This document shows positions 40,857 through 50,668 of a stretch of DNA of 64,000 nt, one piece after another (the first letter of the stretch is position 1; the number at the start of each line of letters is the position of its first letter). The notes under the pieces are model-generated. The model was not told the DNA's origin, made no database searches, and was given only the letters and a program-made list of their open reading frames with translations. The position numbers were made by a program, and so were the translations under genes. The stretch is from Janthinobacterium rivuli (GTDB lineage: Bacteria; Pseudomonadota; Gammaproteobacteria; Burkholderiales; Burkholderiaceae_D): NCBI RefSeq assembly GCF_029690045.1, contig NZ_CP121464.1, positions 2,976,001 to 3,040,000 of the forward strand, written 5' to 3'.

Positions 40857-41750
40857 ATGAAAAAAATCAGAAAAGCAGTCTTTCCCGTCGCCGGCCTGGG
40901 CAGCCGTTTCTTGCCCGCGACCAAGGCGCAACCGAAGGAAATGTTGCCCATCGTCGACAAGCCATTGATCCAGTACGCGGTGGAAGAAGCCGTGGCGGCC
41001 GGCATCACGGAAATGATCTTCATCACGGGCCGCAACAAGCGCGCCATCGAAGACCATTTCGATACGGCTTACGAGCTCGAGTCGGAACTGGAAGCGGCTG
41101 GCAAGCGCCAATTGCTCGACATGGTGCAAAACGTCATTCCCAAGCACATCAATTGCATTTACATCCGCCAGTCGGCGCCGCTGGGCCTGGGGCATGCCGT
41201 GCTGTGCGCCCGTCCCGTGATCGGCGACGAGCCGTTTGCCGTCTTGCTGGCCGACGACTTCATGGATGTGGAAGAGGGTGTACGCCCCGTGCTGGCGCAG
41301 ATGACCGATGTCTTCCAGTATGAAAATTGCTCGCTGCTGGCGGTGCAGGATGTGCCGCGCGCGGAAACCAAGCAGTACGGTATTGTCTCGGCAAAGAATT
41401 ATCAGCCCGACCTGGAACTGGTCTCGGCCATCGTGGAAAAGCCTGCGCCCGAAGAGGCGCCATCGACCCTGGCCGTGGTGGGCCGTTATGTGCTGACCAG
41501 CCGTATCTTTAGCCACCTGGAAAATATCGGCACGGGCGCCGGCGGTGAAATCCAGTTGACGGACGGCATCGCCGCCCTGATGCGCGAAGAGCGCGTGCTG
41601 GCTTACCGCTATCAGGGGCAGCGTTATGATTGCGGCTCCAAGCTTGGCTACTTGAAGGCAACGACGGCGATGGGCATGAAACACCCTGAAACGGGCGCGG
41701 CCTTCCGCACTTACCTGCAAGAACTGCAATCGGCACTGGACGCAAAATGA
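40857..41750 (+). CDS. galU: UTP-glucose-1-phosphate uridylyltransferase
   Basis: The start at ATG 40857 gives 297 residues ([20 protein letters not shown]...), the usual size. It makes UDP-glucose for envelope polysaccharides. Signatures: [21 protein letters not shown] (nucleotide-binding, in part), [27 protein letters not shown] and [11 protein letters not shown]. It follows ligA by 25 bases and overlaps def by four bases (ATGA). Confidence 0.95.
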   Translation: MKKIRKAVFPVAGLGSRFLPATKAQPKEMLPIVDKPLIQYAVEEAVAAGITEMIFITGRNKRAIEDHFDTAYELESELEAAGKRQLLDMVQNVIPKHINCIYIRQSAPLGLGHAVLCARPVIGDEPFAVLLADDFMDVEEGVRPVLAQMTDVFQYENCSLLAVQDVPRAETKQYGIVSAKNYQPDLELVSAIVEKPAPEEAPSTLAVVGRYVLTSRIFSHLENIGTGAGGEIQLTDGIAALMREERVLAYRYQGQRYDCGSKLGYLKATTAMGMKHPETGAAFRTYLQELQSALDAK

Positions 41751-42283
41751 CCGTACGTGAAATCCTCAAGATGGGCGATCCGCGCCTGCTGCGCATGGCC
41801 GAGCCCGTGCGTGAATTCGATACGCCCGAACTGCATGCCTTGATCGCCGACATGTTCGACACCATGCATGCGGCCAATGGCGCGGGCCTGGCGGCACCGC
41901 AGATCGGTGTCAACCTGCAACTGGTGATCTACGGCTTCAAGCAGAACCTGCGTTACCCTGATGCGCCGCAAGTGCCCGAAACCGTGCTGATCAACCCTGT
42001 GCTGACGCCTTTGTCGGAACGCAAGGAAGAGGGTTTCGAGGGCTGCCTGTCCGTGCCTGGCCTGCGTGGCAGCGTGCCGCGCTGGAGCGAGCTGCACTAC
42101 GAAGGCGTGGACCAGTTCGGCCAGCCCATCAGCCGCGACTGCGACGGCTTCCATGCGCGCGTGGTGCAGCACGAGGTGGACCACTTGCACGGCATTCTGT
42201 ATCCGATGCGTATCGTCGACTTCACGCAGTTCGGCTATACCGAGGTGATGTTCCCCGATCTCGACCCAAACGACGACGATTAG
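41747..42283 (+). CDS. def: Peptide deformylase
   Basis: The protein has 178 residues. It removes the formyl group from nascent peptides using Fe2+ or Zn2+. The three motifs are complete: [18 protein letters not shown] (metal Cys) and QHEVDHLHG (HExxH). Coupled to galU by an ATGA overlap rather than to fmt, so it may be one of several deformylases in this organism. A bidirectional terminator follows. Confidence 0.93.
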   Translation: MTVREILKMGDPRLLRMAEPVREFDTPELHALIADMFDTMHAANGAGLAAPQIGVNLQLVIYGFKQNLRYPDAPQVPETVLINPVLTPLSERKEEGFEGCLSVPGLRGSVPRWSELHYEGVDQFGQPISRDCDGFHARVVQHEVDHLHGILYPMRIVDFTQFGYTEVMFPDLDPNDDD

Positions 42284-42310
42284 GCGCCCGATACCTGTCG
42301 ACGATAAAAC

Positions 42311-42346
42311 AATGGCCGCGCAGCATGAGCTGGGCGGCCATTTTTT
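42311..42346. terminator. Bidirectional intrinsic terminator between def and the PilZ gene
   Basis: AATGGCCGC at 42311-42319 pairs with GCGGCCATT at 42334-42342, with an inner CAGC/GCTG stem, followed by a T-run on the plus strand. The minus strand also ends in a U-rich tract (TTGTTTTATCG). It ends def on the plus strand and the PilZ gene (stop 42362) on the minus strand. Confidence 0.85.
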
Positions 42347-42361
42347 ATGCGTGAAGCAAAC

Positions 42362-43126
42362 CTAGCGCACCTTGCGGCTGCTGCCCAGGTCATCGAGCAG
42401 TACTTTCAATTCATCCTGCATGGCATCCGTCAGGTTCAGGAAGCGGCAGCCGATCTGCACTTGCTCGCCCAGCAGGAAAGAGCGGAAGGTGCGCGACAGG
42501 CGGATTTCCAGGTCGGCGATCATGACCTTGTTCGGTCCCAGTTCCAGGCGCACGCGCGACAGCTTGCGCCCCACGTACAGACCGACCGTGTCGCGCGGAT
42601 GGGCGCGCATGCCGATGCCGCCGGCCGAGAAATCATACAGCTGCAATTCATATGGACGCCCCTCGAGCACGAAGGCGGCCAGGTAGTACACGCCCAGCGG
42701 CGTTTCCAGGCGCGTCGATTCGCGCCGTTCCAGCACCAGGCAATGGCTGGGGAAGTTGGTCAGGTACACGTTCGGCCGCTCGGGATACGCTTCCCATTCG
42801 CCATTGATGGTAAATTGCAGCTTGGCGCTTTGCACCCACGACACAAACGTGGCGCCGCCAGGCGGCAGGGTCGCGCCCTCATTGAGTTCCAGCACGAATT
42901 GCGGCAAGTCGTCGTCCACGGACAGAATGCGCGCCATGATGACGTCTTCGCCACCCGCCGGGTAGATGGAAATGGCGTCGCCGTTGTCAGCCAGGCTGCA
43001 CAGGGTTTCGCCGATATCCCACGGATCGCTCATATGGTGCGGCTTGGTGCCGGGCGCCATCGGCTCGGCCACGTCAGCCAGGCTGGGCGCGCCTTTGCGC
43101 AGGGGATTGGGGATGGGATCGTTCAC
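42362..43126 (-). CDS. YcgR-type flagellar brake protein with PilZ domain
   Basis: The protein has 254 residues. The N-terminal half (~40-130) is a YcgR-N-like beta domain, the C-terminal half a PilZ domain with the cyclic-di-GMP motifs RRESTR (Arg134-Arg139) and DFSAGGIGM (165-173). In the family, c-di-GMP binding makes the protein slow the flagellar motor. No flagellar genes are adjacent. The 134 bases upstream are strikingly AT-rich with a palindrome (43180-43194) and probably hold the promoter. Confidence 0.85.
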   Translation of the reverse strand: MNDPIPNPLRKGAPSLADVAEPMAPGTKPHHMSDPWDIGETLCSLADNGDAISIYPAGGEDVIMARILSVDDDLPQFVLELNEGATLPPGGATFVSWVQSAKLQFTINGEWEAYPERPNVYLTNFPSHCLVLERRESTRLETPLGVYYLAAFVLEGRPYELQLYDFSAGGIGMRAHPRDTVGLYVGRKLSRVRLELGPNKVMIADLEIRLSRTFRSFLLGEQVQIGCRFLNLTDAMQDELKVLLDDLGSSRKVR

Positions 43127-43179
43127 GACAGCGTATCTCTTTTGTTCTAATGGGGAATAGTGTATAGGTTTAAAGCAAT

Positions 43180-43194
43180 ATTTACTAAGTAAAT
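43180..43194. promoter_or_regulatory. AT-rich palindrome upstream of the PilZ gene
   Basis: ATTTACTAAGTAAAT is a perfect 7-bp inverted repeat around a central base, within the AT-rich 43127-43260 region between the PilZ and RluF-like genes, both on the minus strand. It may be a regulator site for the PilZ gene; the binding protein is unknown. Confidence 0.3.
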
Positions 43195-43260
43195 CACAAT
43201 AATTGTTTTTATATCACTATATTCCTGTTGTAGTCTTGCATGGCACCTTGACGTCGTAGC

Positions 43261-44010
43261 TTAAAATTGTTCGTCCGCGCTCAGATAACGCCATTGGCCT
43301 GTCGGCAAGTCGCCCAGCTTGACCTTGCCGATGCGCACGCGTTTCAGTCCCAGCACTTTCAGGCCCACGGCTTCGCACATGCGGCGGATCTGGCGTTTCT
43401 TGCCTTCGCGCAGGGTAAAGCTCAGCTGGTCTTCATTTTGCCAGCGCACCTTGGCCGGCAGCAAAGGCTTGCCGTCGAGCCACAGGCCGTGGTTGAGCTT
43501 TTTCAGCTCGCTGTCGGGCAGGGTGCCGCCCTTGGTGTAGCTCACGCGCACCAGGTATTCCTTGTCGATATCGGTATCGTGGCCGATCAGTTGCTTGGCC
43601 ACGCGCCCATCCTGCGTCAGGACCAGCAAGCCGACGGAATCGATGTCCAGGCGGCCGGCCGCCACCAGGCTGCGCAGCTGGGTCGGGTGGAACTGTTCCG
43701 GGCTGCGGTCTTCCGCCCAGCGGTTTTCCGCCTTGATCAGGGCTACGGCGGGCGTGTAGCCGTCTTCGGCCTGGCCGCTGACGTAACCGACGGGTTTGTT
43801 GATCAGCACGGTGACGCGCTTCGATTGTTCGGCCGCCGCCTGGCGTTCCACGGTGACTTTCTGGCTCGGGTAGACCTTGCTGCCCAGCTCGGACACCACC
43901 TTGCCATCCACGCGGACCCAGCCGCGGGCGATCCATTCATCGGCTTCGCGGCGGGAAGACAGGCCCAGTTCGGACATGCGTTTGGACAAGCGTAATAATT
44001 CTTCGGTCAT
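43261..44010 (-). CDS. RsuA/RluB/E/F-family pseudouridine synthase, most like RluF
   Basis: The protein has 249 residues. An S4 RNA-binding domain (residues ~7-55, RMSELGLSSRREADEWI) precedes the catalytic domain with Asp122 in GRLDIDSVGLLVLTQDG. The ending KKRQIRRMCEAVGLKVLGLKRVRIG resembles E. coli RluF, which modifies U2604 of 23S rRNA, but target assignment from sequence is uncertain. It lies 43 bases downstream of glnD and could be co-transcribed with it. Confidence 0.85.
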   Translation of the reverse strand: MTEELLRLSKRMSELGLSSRREADEWIARGWVRVDGKVVSELGSKVYPSQKVTVERQAAAEQSKRVTVLINKPVGYVSGQAEDGYTPAVALIKAENRWAEDRSPEQFHPTQLRSLVAAGRLDIDSVGLLVLTQDGRVAKQLIGHDTDIDKEYLVRVSYTKGGTLPDSELKKLNHGLWLDGKPLLPAKVRWQNEDQLSFTLREGKKRQIRRMCEAVGLKVLGLKRVRIGKVKLGDLPTGQWRYLSADEQF

Positions 44011-44053
44011 GTTGTTTCAGTTTCAGTAAGGGTAGGCGCTGCGCAGAAGGTAT

Positions 44054-46621
44054 TTAGACTTTCAGCGCATCGAGTAAATCGGTTTCCAGCAATATCTGGT
44101 TGCGGGCATTGTTGAGCGCGGGACCGTCGACGAGGAAGACGTCTTCGACCCGCTCGCCCAGGGTCATGATCTTGGCCGTGTGCAAGTTGATGCGGTACTT
44201 GGTCAGCACGTTGGCGATCGCATACAGCAAGCCCGTGCGGTCGTTGGCCGCCACCGACAGTAAATAATATTGACCCTTTTCATCGGGCCGCAAATCCACG
44301 GTCGGCTGGAAGGGGAAGGTGCGCGACAGGCGCGACAGCCGTCCCTTGCCCGGCGGCGGCAGCGGCGTTTGCGACTGCAGCAGCTCGCCCAGCTCATGCT
44401 CGATCAGGCTGATGATGTCGCGGTAGCTCTTGGCGAAGTTCTGCTCGGTGACGAGGAAGGTGTCGAGCGCATAGCCGTTTTTCGTCGTGTGGATCTTCGC
44501 GTCGAGGATGCTGAAATTCTTGCGGTCGAAATAGCTGCAGATGCGCGCGAACAGGTCGGGCTGGTCGGGAATGTACACGGCCACCTGCAAGCCTTCGCCG
44601 ATGGGCGCCAGCCGGCATTTTACCACCGGCAACTTGCTGTCGAGCTTGTCATAAAGCGAGCGCGTCTGCCAGGCGATGTCGGACGCGTCGTGGCGCAGGA
44701 AATACGCCACGTCCAGCTGCTGCCACAGTTTCAGGTGCGCATCGGGCGGCAAGCCGTACAGGCGCAGGGTGGCCAGCGCTTCCTGCTGGCGGTTTTTCAG
44801 CTCGCGGTCGGCCGTGTGCGGCTCGCCGCCGAGCACGCGCAGGGTGATCTTGTACAGGTCTTCCAGCAGCTTGCCCTTCCACGCATTCCACACTTTCGGG
44901 CTGGTGCCGCGGATGTCGGCCACCGTCAGCAGGTACAGGCCTGTCAGGTGGCGCTCGTCCTTGACCACTTTCGCAAAGGCCTGGACGACGTCGGGATCGG
45001 ACAGATCCTGCTTTTGCGCCACTTGCGACATGGTCAAATGATTTTCCACCAGGAATGCCACCAGTTCCGTGTCTTCTTCCGACAGACCGTGGTCTTGGCA
45101 GAACTGGGTGGCGTCGGCCACGCCCAGCTTCGAGTGGTCGCCGCCGCGGCCCTTGGCGATGTCGTGGAACAGGGCTGCCACGTACAGCAGCCACGACTGC
45201 GAGAAATCGGCCATCAGCTGGCTGCAGAACGGGTATTCGTGCGCATGTTCGCTCATCGTGAAGCGGCGCATGTTGCGCACCACCATCAAAATGTGCTGGT
45301 CGACCGTGTACACGTGGAACAGGTCGTGCTGCATCTGGCCCACGATGCGGCGGAAATTCGGCAGGTAGCGCCCCAGGATGCTCATCTCGTTCATGCGCCG
45401 CAGCGCATGGATGATGCCGACCGGGGCTTGCATGATGCGCAGGAAGAGGGCGCGGTTGACGGGATCCTGGCGGAAGGCGGCGTCGATCTTGAAGCGCGCG
45501 TGCCACAGGGCCCGCGTGGCGCGCGAGGTCATGCCCTTCAGGGCCGGGCGTTCCGTCATCAGCACGAAGACTTCCAGCATGGCCGATGGGTATTGTTCGA
45601 AGGTATCGTCGGCGCTGATGTCGATCAGGCTGTTGACTTCATTGAAGCGCTCGTTGATGGGCACGGCCACGTCGTCTTGCGGAAACAGCCGTGCCTCGAT
45701 GTTTTGCAGCAAAATCGTGTTGAGCTGGGTCACCGTCTTGGCGGCCCAGTAGTAGCGCTGCATCAGGAATTCGCTGGCGCGGCGCATGTGCGGCCCGCTG
45801 CCCGTCGCTTGCAGGCCCAGCGATTCGGCGATCGCCGTCTGCACGTCGAACACGAGGCGGTCTTCGCGCCGTCCCGCGTGCAGGTGCAGGCGCACGCGAA
45901 TATCCTTGAAGGCGCGCTCCTTTTCCATCAACTGGCGCGCTTCCGTCAGGGTGATCAGGCCGCCCGTGGCCAGGGTGCGCCACGAGTTGGCCAGGCCGGC
46001 CGCCTTGGCCACCCACAAAATCACTTGCAAGTCGCGCAGGCCGCCCGGGCTTTCCTTGCAATTCGGTTCCAGGCTGAAGGCCGTGTCTTCGTATTTTGCG
46101 TGTCTCTGGCGCATTTCCGCCGTTTTTGCCTGAAAGAACGCTTGCGGGTCCATGGCCGCGTCGTAGCGCTGCTGCAACTGCGCGAACAGGTCCGCGTTGC
46201 CGCACACGAGGCGCGCTTCGAGCAAGCTTGTTTGCACCGTGATGTCGGCCTTCGATTCGATCAAACACTCATCGACCGTGCGGATACTGTGGCCGATTTC
46301 CAGGCCCAGGTCCCACAGCAGTTGCACCAATTCCTCGAGCTTTTCCTGCGTGGCGGCATCGGGCGCCTGTTGCAGCAGGATCAGCAGGTCGACGTCGGAA
46401 TACGGAAACAGTTCGCCGCGGCCATAGCCGCCCACGCCCACCAGGGCCGTGCCTGGCGGCAAGCCCGCTTCCTGCCAGGCACGCGCCAGCACGCCATCGA
46501 CGCTGTGGCGCAGGCTGCGCAGCAGTTTTTCAGGCTTGCCGTCGGCCTGGAAGGCCGCAATGACGACCTGGCGGTCGGCTTTCAGTTGCTGTTTCAGCTG
46601 TTCCCGAACTTGCTTTTTCAT
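44054..46621 (-). CDS. glnD: Bifunctional [protein-PII] uridylyltransferase/uridylyl-removing enzyme
   Basis: The protein has 855 residues, the usual length. It senses glutamine and adds or removes UMP on PII proteins to steer nitrogen assimilation. Parts in order: nucleotidyltransferase (GVGGYGRGELFPYSDVDLLIL with the catalytic Asp pair), HD hydrolase (ALFHDIAKGRGGDHSKLG), and two C-terminal ACT domains (~ 680-740 and ~ 790-850). It follows map by 35 bases on the minus strand. Transcription may begin at map. Confidence 0.96.
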   Translation of the reverse strand: MKKQVREQLKQQLKADRQVVIAAFQADGKPEKLLRSLRHSVDGVLARAWQEAGLPPGTALVGVGGYGRGELFPYSDVDLLILLQQAPDAATQEKLEELVQLLWDLGLEIGHSIRTVDECLIESKADITVQTSLLEARLVCGNADLFAQLQQRYDAAMDPQAFFQAKTAEMRQRHAKYEDTAFSLEPNCKESPGGLRDLQVILWVAKAAGLANSWRTLATGGLITLTEARQLMEKERAFKDIRVRLHLHAGRREDRLVFDVQTAIAESLGLQATGSGPHMRRASEFLMQRYYWAAKTVTQLNTILLQNIEARLFPQDDVAVPINERFNEVNSLIDISADDTFEQYPSAMLEVFVLMTERPALKGMTSRATRALWHARFKIDAAFRQDPVNRALFLRIMQAPVGIIHALRRMNEMSILGRYLPNFRRIVGQMQHDLFHVYTVDQHILMVVRNMRRFTMSEHAHEYPFCSQLMADFSQSWLLYVAALFHDIAKGRGGDHSKLGVADATQFCQDHGLSEEDTELVAFLVENHLTMSQVAQKQDLSDPDVVQAFAKVVKDERHLTGLYLLTVADIRGTSPKVWNAWKGKLLEDLYKITLRVLGGEPHTADRELKNRQQEALATLRLYGLPPDAHLKLWQQLDVAYFLRHDASDIAWQTRSLYDKLDSKLPVVKCRLAPIGEGLQVAVYIPDQPDLFARICSYFDRKNFSILDAKIHTTKNGYALDTFLVTEQNFAKSYRDIISLIEHELGELLQSQTPLPPPGKGRLSRLSRTFPFQPTVDLRPDEKGQYYLLSVAANDRTGLLYAIANVLTKYRINLHTAKIMTLGERVEDVFLVDGPALNNARNQILLETDLLDALKV

Positions 46622-46656
46622 CTGGGCCCTGGGGTGGCGGTGCGTGGGATGGAGAA

Positions 46657-47469
46657 TCAGGCTTTGTTCAGGATCAAGGCGGGTGGCGGCGGCATGCCGG
46701 GTGAGACGGTCAGCACTTCATAGCCCGTTTCCGTCACCAGCACCGTGTGTTCCCATTGCGCCGACAGGCTGCGGTCCTTGGTTTTGATGGTCCAGCCATC
46801 GTTCATTTCGCGGATTTCGCGGCGGCCCGAGTTGATCATCGGCTCGACCGTGAAAATCATGCCCGCTTCCAGGCGCTCCAGGGTGCCTGGTTTGCCGTAA
46901 TGCAGCACTTGCGGCTCTTCATGGAAGACCTTGCCGATGCCGTGGCCGCAGAATTCGCGCACCACGCTGTAGCCGGCCTTTTCAGCATGCTGCTGGATGG
47001 CGTGGCCGATATCGCCCAGGTGGGCGCCAGGCTTGATCTGGTCGATGCCCAGCCACATGCATTCATAGGTGATTTCCGACAGGCGCTTGGCCAGGATGGT
47101 GGGCGTGCCGACGAGGAACATGCGGCTGTTGTCGCCGTGGTAGCCATCCTTGATGACGGTGATGTCGAGGTTGACGGAGTCGCCGCTTTTCAAGACCTTG
47201 TCGCCAGGAATGCCGTGGCAGATGACGTCGTTGACGGAGGTGCAGATGGCTTTCGGGTAGGGCGTGTAGCCAGGAGGACAGTAGTTCAGCGGGGCAGGGA
47301 TGGTGCCTTGCACGTTGACCATGTATTCGTGGCACAGGCGGTCCAGTTCGCCCGTCGTGACGCCGACCTTGACGAAAGGCGTGATGTAATCGAGTACTTC
47401 GGCGCCGAGCTTGCCGGCAACGCGCATGCCTTCGATGTCGGCGGCGGTATTGATACGGATGGTGGACAT
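46657..47469 (-). CDS. map: Methionine aminopeptidase, type I
   Basis: Start at 47469 (MSTIRINTAADIEGMRVAG...), 270 residues. It removes the N-terminal methionine from nascent proteins. Metal ligands of the type I enzyme are visible: NLDITVIKDGYHGDNSRMF (two Asp), GHGIGKVFHEEP (His) and the two later Glu (FTVEPMI; EHTVLVTETG). It is divergent from rpsB, the classical map-rpsB arrangement. Confidence 0.95.
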   Translation of the reverse strand: MSTIRINTAADIEGMRVAGKLGAEVLDYITPFVKVGVTTGELDRLCHEYMVNVQGTIPAPLNYCPPGYTPYPKAICTSVNDVICHGIPGDKVLKSGDSVNLDITVIKDGYHGDNSRMFLVGTPTILAKRLSEITYECMWLGIDQIKPGAHLGDIGHAIQQHAEKAGYSVVREFCGHGIGKVFHEEPQVLHYGKPGTLERLEAGMIFTVEPMINSGRREIREMNDGWTIKTKDRSLSAQWEHTVLVTETGYEVLTVSPGMPPPPALILNKA

Positions 47470-47634
47470 GGTGTAATTCGCAATCTGCAAGATGTTCGGG
47501 TGAAAAGCACAGACGAATCTCAGCGTATGAGGAAAAGTCTGCAAATATGTCGAAATTATAAACGAGGCGCCCGGCATCCGCCGCCTCCATCCTATGGCTG
47601 GCAGGTGATTTTTGCGGGAAAACCGATGGTCGAT

Positions 47635-47663
47635 AAGCCTTGCACCAGTGTGGTGCAAGGCTT
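47635..47663. repeat. Perfect 13-bp inverted repeat between map and rpsB
   Basis: AAGCCTTGCACCA, loop GTG, TGGTGCAAGGCTT pairs without a mismatch. It is 33 bases upstream of the rpsB -35 element. No T-run follows on either strand, so a protein-binding or RNA-structural role is as likely as termination. Confidence 0.6.
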
Positions 47664-47696
47664 GCCGTCGCTGCGCGCGCGATTTGCGGCGTGGGC

Positions 47697-47725
47697 TTGA
47701 TGAAATGGGCATTTCAGTGTAGAAT
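47697..47725 (+). promoter_or_regulatory. Sigma-70 promoter of rpsB
   Basis: TTGATG (47697-47702) and TAGAAT (47720-47725) are 17 bases apart. The predicted start leaves a leader of roughly 130 bases before the rpsB ATG. Confidence 0.75.
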
Positions 47726-47859
47726 CCCGGGTTGCTTGAATTCTCTTTTAAGCAGTGCAGTAAAACAGTGTCTTTAATTTATATAAACACGCGAATCCGG
47801 TCGACAAGGGTGCCTGTATGGTGACTGATCGGATTCCAGACCCAACCCTGGAGTTAATA

Positions 47860-48612
47860 ATGTCCGTAACAATGCGCGAAATGCTGGAAGCCGGTGTCCA
47901 CTTTGGTCACCAAACCCGTTTTTGGAATCCAAAAATGGCACCGTTCATCTTCGGCCATCGCAACAAGATCCACATCATCAACCTGGAAAAAACCATGGCG
48001 ATGTACCAGGACGCAATGAAGCACGTGCGTCAACTGGCTGCAAACCGTGGCACCATCCTGATGGTTGGCACTAAGCGTCAAGCTCGCGAAATCATCGCTG
48101 CTGAAGCACAACGCGCTGGCGTGCCTTTCGTTGATCAACGTTGGTTGGGCGGCATGCTGACCAACTTCAAAACGATCAAAACCTCGATCAAGCGTCTGAA
48201 AGACATGGAAGTGATGATCGAAGACGGTTCGATCGAGAAGCTGTCGAAAAAAGAAGCGCTGATGTTCTCCCGCGAAATGATCAAGCTGCAAAAATCGATC
48301 GGCGGCATCAAGGACATGGGCGGCATTCCTGACGCAATCTTCGTTGTGGACGTCGGCTACCACAAAGGTGCGATCACCGAAGCAGCTAAACTGGGTATCC
48401 CGGTCATCGGCGTTGTCGATACCAACCACTCCCCAGAAGGCGTGAACTTCGTGATCCCAGGTAACGATGACTCCTCGAAAGCCATCATGTTGTACGCTCG
48501 CGGTGTTGCTGATGCAATCATCGAAGGCCGTGCAGCTGCCGGTAACGAAGTTGTTGAAATGGTTAAAGCAGCCGCTGGCGACGAATTCGTCGAAGTTAAC
48601 GAACAGGCTTAA
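47860..48612 (+). CDS. rpsB: 30S ribosomal protein S2
   Basis: Start at ATG 47860 with GGAG upstream, 250 residues. Typical S2 sequence: [49 protein letters not shown], and [16 protein letters not shown]. Codon use is strongly biased as in highly expressed genes. It opens the large plus-strand cluster; a hairpin with T-run stands between it and tsf, so read-through is partial. Confidence 0.98.
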   Translation: MSVTMREMLEAGVHFGHQTRFWNPKMAPFIFGHRNKIHIINLEKTMAMYQDAMKHVRQLAANRGTILMVGTKRQAREIIAAEAQRAGVPFVDQRWLGGMLTNFKTIKTSIKRLKDMEVMIEDGSIEKLSKKEALMFSREMIKLQKSIGGIKDMGGIPDAIFVVDVGYHKGAITEAAKLGIPVIGVVDTNHSPEGVNFVIPGNDDSSKAIMLYARGVADAIIEGRAAAGNEVVEMVKAAAGDEFVEVNEQA

Positions 48613-48659
48613 TGGCCAGGCTATCGCAAGATAGCCGTTTGTAAGCACAGCAGTAAGGG

Positions 48660-48691
48660 AAAAGGGGTGGCAGCAGCTCCCCCTTTTTTTT
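48660..48691 (+). terminator. Intrinsic terminator/attenuator after rpsB
   Basis: AAAAGGGG at 48660-48667 pairs with CCCCTTTT (48680-48687), followed by more T. It is preceded by a small hairpin (GGCTATCGCAAGATAGCC, 48619-48636). It likely reduces transcription into tsf. Confidence 0.75.
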
Positions 48692-48770
48692 AACAAAAAA
48701 ACGATAGTGACCGCTGGCGAGGCATGCATGCCCGGCCGCGACTATCGACTCACCGAATCAGGAGAAACAC

Positions 48771-49682
48771 ATGGCAGCGATTACAGCAGCGATGGTAGGC
48801 GAATTGCGCGGCAAAACCGACGCACCAATGATGGAATGCAAAAAAGCACTGACCGAAGCCGAAGGCGACATGGCTCGTGCGGAAGAGATCCTGCGCGTCA
48901 AGCTGGGCGGCAAGGCATCGAAAGCATCGGCACGCATCACCGCTGAAGGCGTCGTGGCAACCTACATCGCCAACGGCGTAGGCGCCCTGGTCGAAGTGAA
49001 CTCGGAAACCGACTTCGTTGCGAAAAACGACGATTTCCTGGCACTGGCCAACAACGCTGCCCGTCTGGTAGCGGAACACAATCCGGCTGACGTAGCTGCC
49101 CTGCTGGCCCTGCCACTCGATGGCAAGACCCTGGAAGACGTGCGCGCTGCCCTGATCGGCAAAATCGGCGAAAACATGACCATCCGCCGCTTCCAGCGTT
49201 TCGAAACCAGCGCCAAGCTGGCTTCGTACCTGCACGGTTCGCGCATTGGCGTGATCGTCGAATTCGACGGCGCCGATGAGCAAGTGGGTAAAGACGTGGC
49301 CATGCACATCGCTGCCATGAAGCCAGTGTCGCTGTCGTCGAACGAAGTTCCTGCGGAACTGATCGAAAAAGAGCGCTCGGTTGCACAACTGAAAGCCGAA
49401 GAAGACGCAGCCAAAGCGGCCGCCGAAGGCAAGCCAGCGCAATCGCCGGAAATCCTGGCCAAGCGCCTGGAAGGTTCCGTACAGAAGTTCCTGAAAGAAG
49501 TTTCCCTGCTGAACCAGGCTTTCGTGAAAAACGACAAGCTGTCGGTTGAGCAAATGCTGAAGGCGGCTAACACCAGCGTCAAAGGTTTCGCCATGTACGT
49601 AGTGGGCGAGGGCATCGAGAAGAAGCAAGACGACTTCGCAGCAGAAGTCGCAGCACAGATGGCTGCCTCCCAGGGAGCGTAA
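48771..49682 (+). CDS. tsf: Elongation factor Ts
   Basis: The protein has 303 residues. It exchanges GDP on EF-Tu. Signatures: [23 protein letters not shown] (in part) at the N-terminus, [16 protein letters not shown], and [26 protein letters not shown] precedes the ATG. It follows rpsB by 158 bases including the terminator. Confidence 0.98.
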   Translation: MAAITAAMVGELRGKTDAPMMECKKALTEAEGDMARAEEILRVKLGGKASKASARITAEGVVATYIANGVGALVEVNSETDFVAKNDDFLALANNAARLVAEHNPADVAALLALPLDGKTLEDVRAALIGKIGENMTIRRFQRFETSAKLASYLHGSRIGVIVEFDGADEQVGKDVAMHIAAMKPVSLSSNEVPAELIEKERSVAQLKAEEDAAKAAAEGKPAQSPEILAKRLEGSVQKFLKEVSLLNQAFVKNDKLSVEQMLKAANTSVKGFAMYVVGEGIEKKQDDFAAEVAAQMAASQGA

Positions 49683-49688
49683 GTAAAG

Positions 49689-49711
49689 CGGGCCGAGAGG
49701 CCCGTTTTTTT
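49689..49711 (+). terminator. Intrinsic terminator after tsf
   Basis: CGGGCC, loop GAGA, GGCCCG followed by TTTTTTT. It starts eight bases after the tsf stop and should end much of the rpsB-tsf transcript. Confidence 0.88.
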
Positions 49712-49829
49712 GGCCCGCCCGCACCTGTCGTGCCGGGCGGCGGCATGGGCAGCTTCCTCCCGCCTATCCGGCGCTGCAAGGCGCTGCGCCATGTCATACT
49801 CGAATAACCTCATTTATGGAGCCCAGCTC

Positions 49830-50546
49830 ATGTCAAAACCAGCCTACAAGCGCGTCCTCCTCAAGTTGTCCGGCGAAGCCCTGATGGGCGATGATCCCTA
49901 CGGCATCAACCGCGCCACGATCGAGCGCATGGTGGCCGATGTGGCCGAGGTGGCGAAGTTGGGTGTGGAACTGGCAATCGTGATTGGCGGCGGCAATATT
50001 TTCCGCGGCGTCGCGCCTGGCGCGCAAGGCATGGACCGTGCCACCGCCGACTACATGGGCATGCTTGCCACGGTGATGAATGCCCTGGCCCTGGCCGATG
50101 CCATGCGCCACGTCGGCATTACCGCGCGCGTCATGTCGGCCATCGGCATCGAGCAAGTGGTCGAGCCGTACGTCCGCCCGAAAGCCCTGCAATACCTGGA
50201 AGAAGGTAAAGTGGTGGTCTTCGCCGCCGGCACCGGCAATCCGTTCTTCACCACCGACACGGCAGCTGCCCTGCGCGGTGCCGAGATCAGCGCCGAGATC
50301 GTCCTGAAGGCCACCAAGGTCGACGGCGTGTACACGGCCGATCCGCAGAAAGATCCGAACGCCACCCTGTTCCACACGATTACGTTCGACGACGCCATCG
50401 CCAAGCACCTGCAAGTGATGGATGCCACGGCATTCGCCCTGTGTCGCGACCAGAAACTGCCAATCAAAGTGTTTTCGATCACCAAGCCAGGCGCGCTGAT
50501 GCGCGTCATCATGGGCGAAGACGAAGGCACGCTGGTTCACGTATAA
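49830..50546 (+). CDS. pyrH: UMP kinase
   Basis: Start at ATG 49830 after GGAGCCCAGCTC, 238 residues. It phosphorylates UMP to UDP (amino acid kinase fold). Signatures: [47 protein letters not shown] and [14 protein letters not shown]. Conserved order tsf-pyrH-frr. Confidence 0.97.
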   Translation: MSKPAYKRVLLKLSGEALMGDDPYGINRATIERMVADVAEVAKLGVELAIVIGGGNIFRGVAPGAQGMDRATADYMGMLATVMNALALADAMRHVGITARVMSAIGIEQVVEPYVRPKALQYLEEGKVVVFAAGTGNPFFTTDTAAALRGAEISAEIVLKATKVDGVYTADPQKDPNATLFHTITFDDAIAKHLQVMDATAFALCRDQKLPIKVFSITKPGALMRVIMGEDEGTLVHV

Positions 50547-50553
50547 GGGAAGC

Positions 50554-50655
50554 GGAGCGCCGAGAAACCGCTCATGGCTGCGTTGCAGCGCCTCGCCGTA
50601 CATTAAGTACTGTCTTCGGCGCTGCGCCTTGCCCTGAACGGTTTTCGGCACTCCC
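50554..50655. repeat. MITE-like element with 21-bp terminal inverted repeats
   Basis: The left end (50554-50574, GGAGCGCCGAGAAACCGCTCA) and the right end (50635-50655) are inverted copies differing at three positions. Inside, GCAGCGCC and GGCGCTGC (50586-50593, 50618-50625) flank a GTAC-ATTAA-GTAC palindrome. It is 102 bases with no coding capacity and lies seven bases after the pyrH stop, between pyrH and frr. The shape is that of a small non-autonomous inverted-repeat element; no transposase is in the window. Confidence 0.7.
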
Positions 50656-50668
50656 GACTGCGCGAACA

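Larger units (their letters stand above)
47470..47859. other. Divergent map-rpsB intergenic region
   Basis: These 390 bases hold no supported gene. They contain a perfect 13-bp inverted repeat (47635-47663), the rpsB promoter (47697-47725) and about 130 bases of rpsB leader, which in other Proteobacteria contains S2-responsive RNA structure; I did not resolve such a fold here. Confidence 0.6.
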
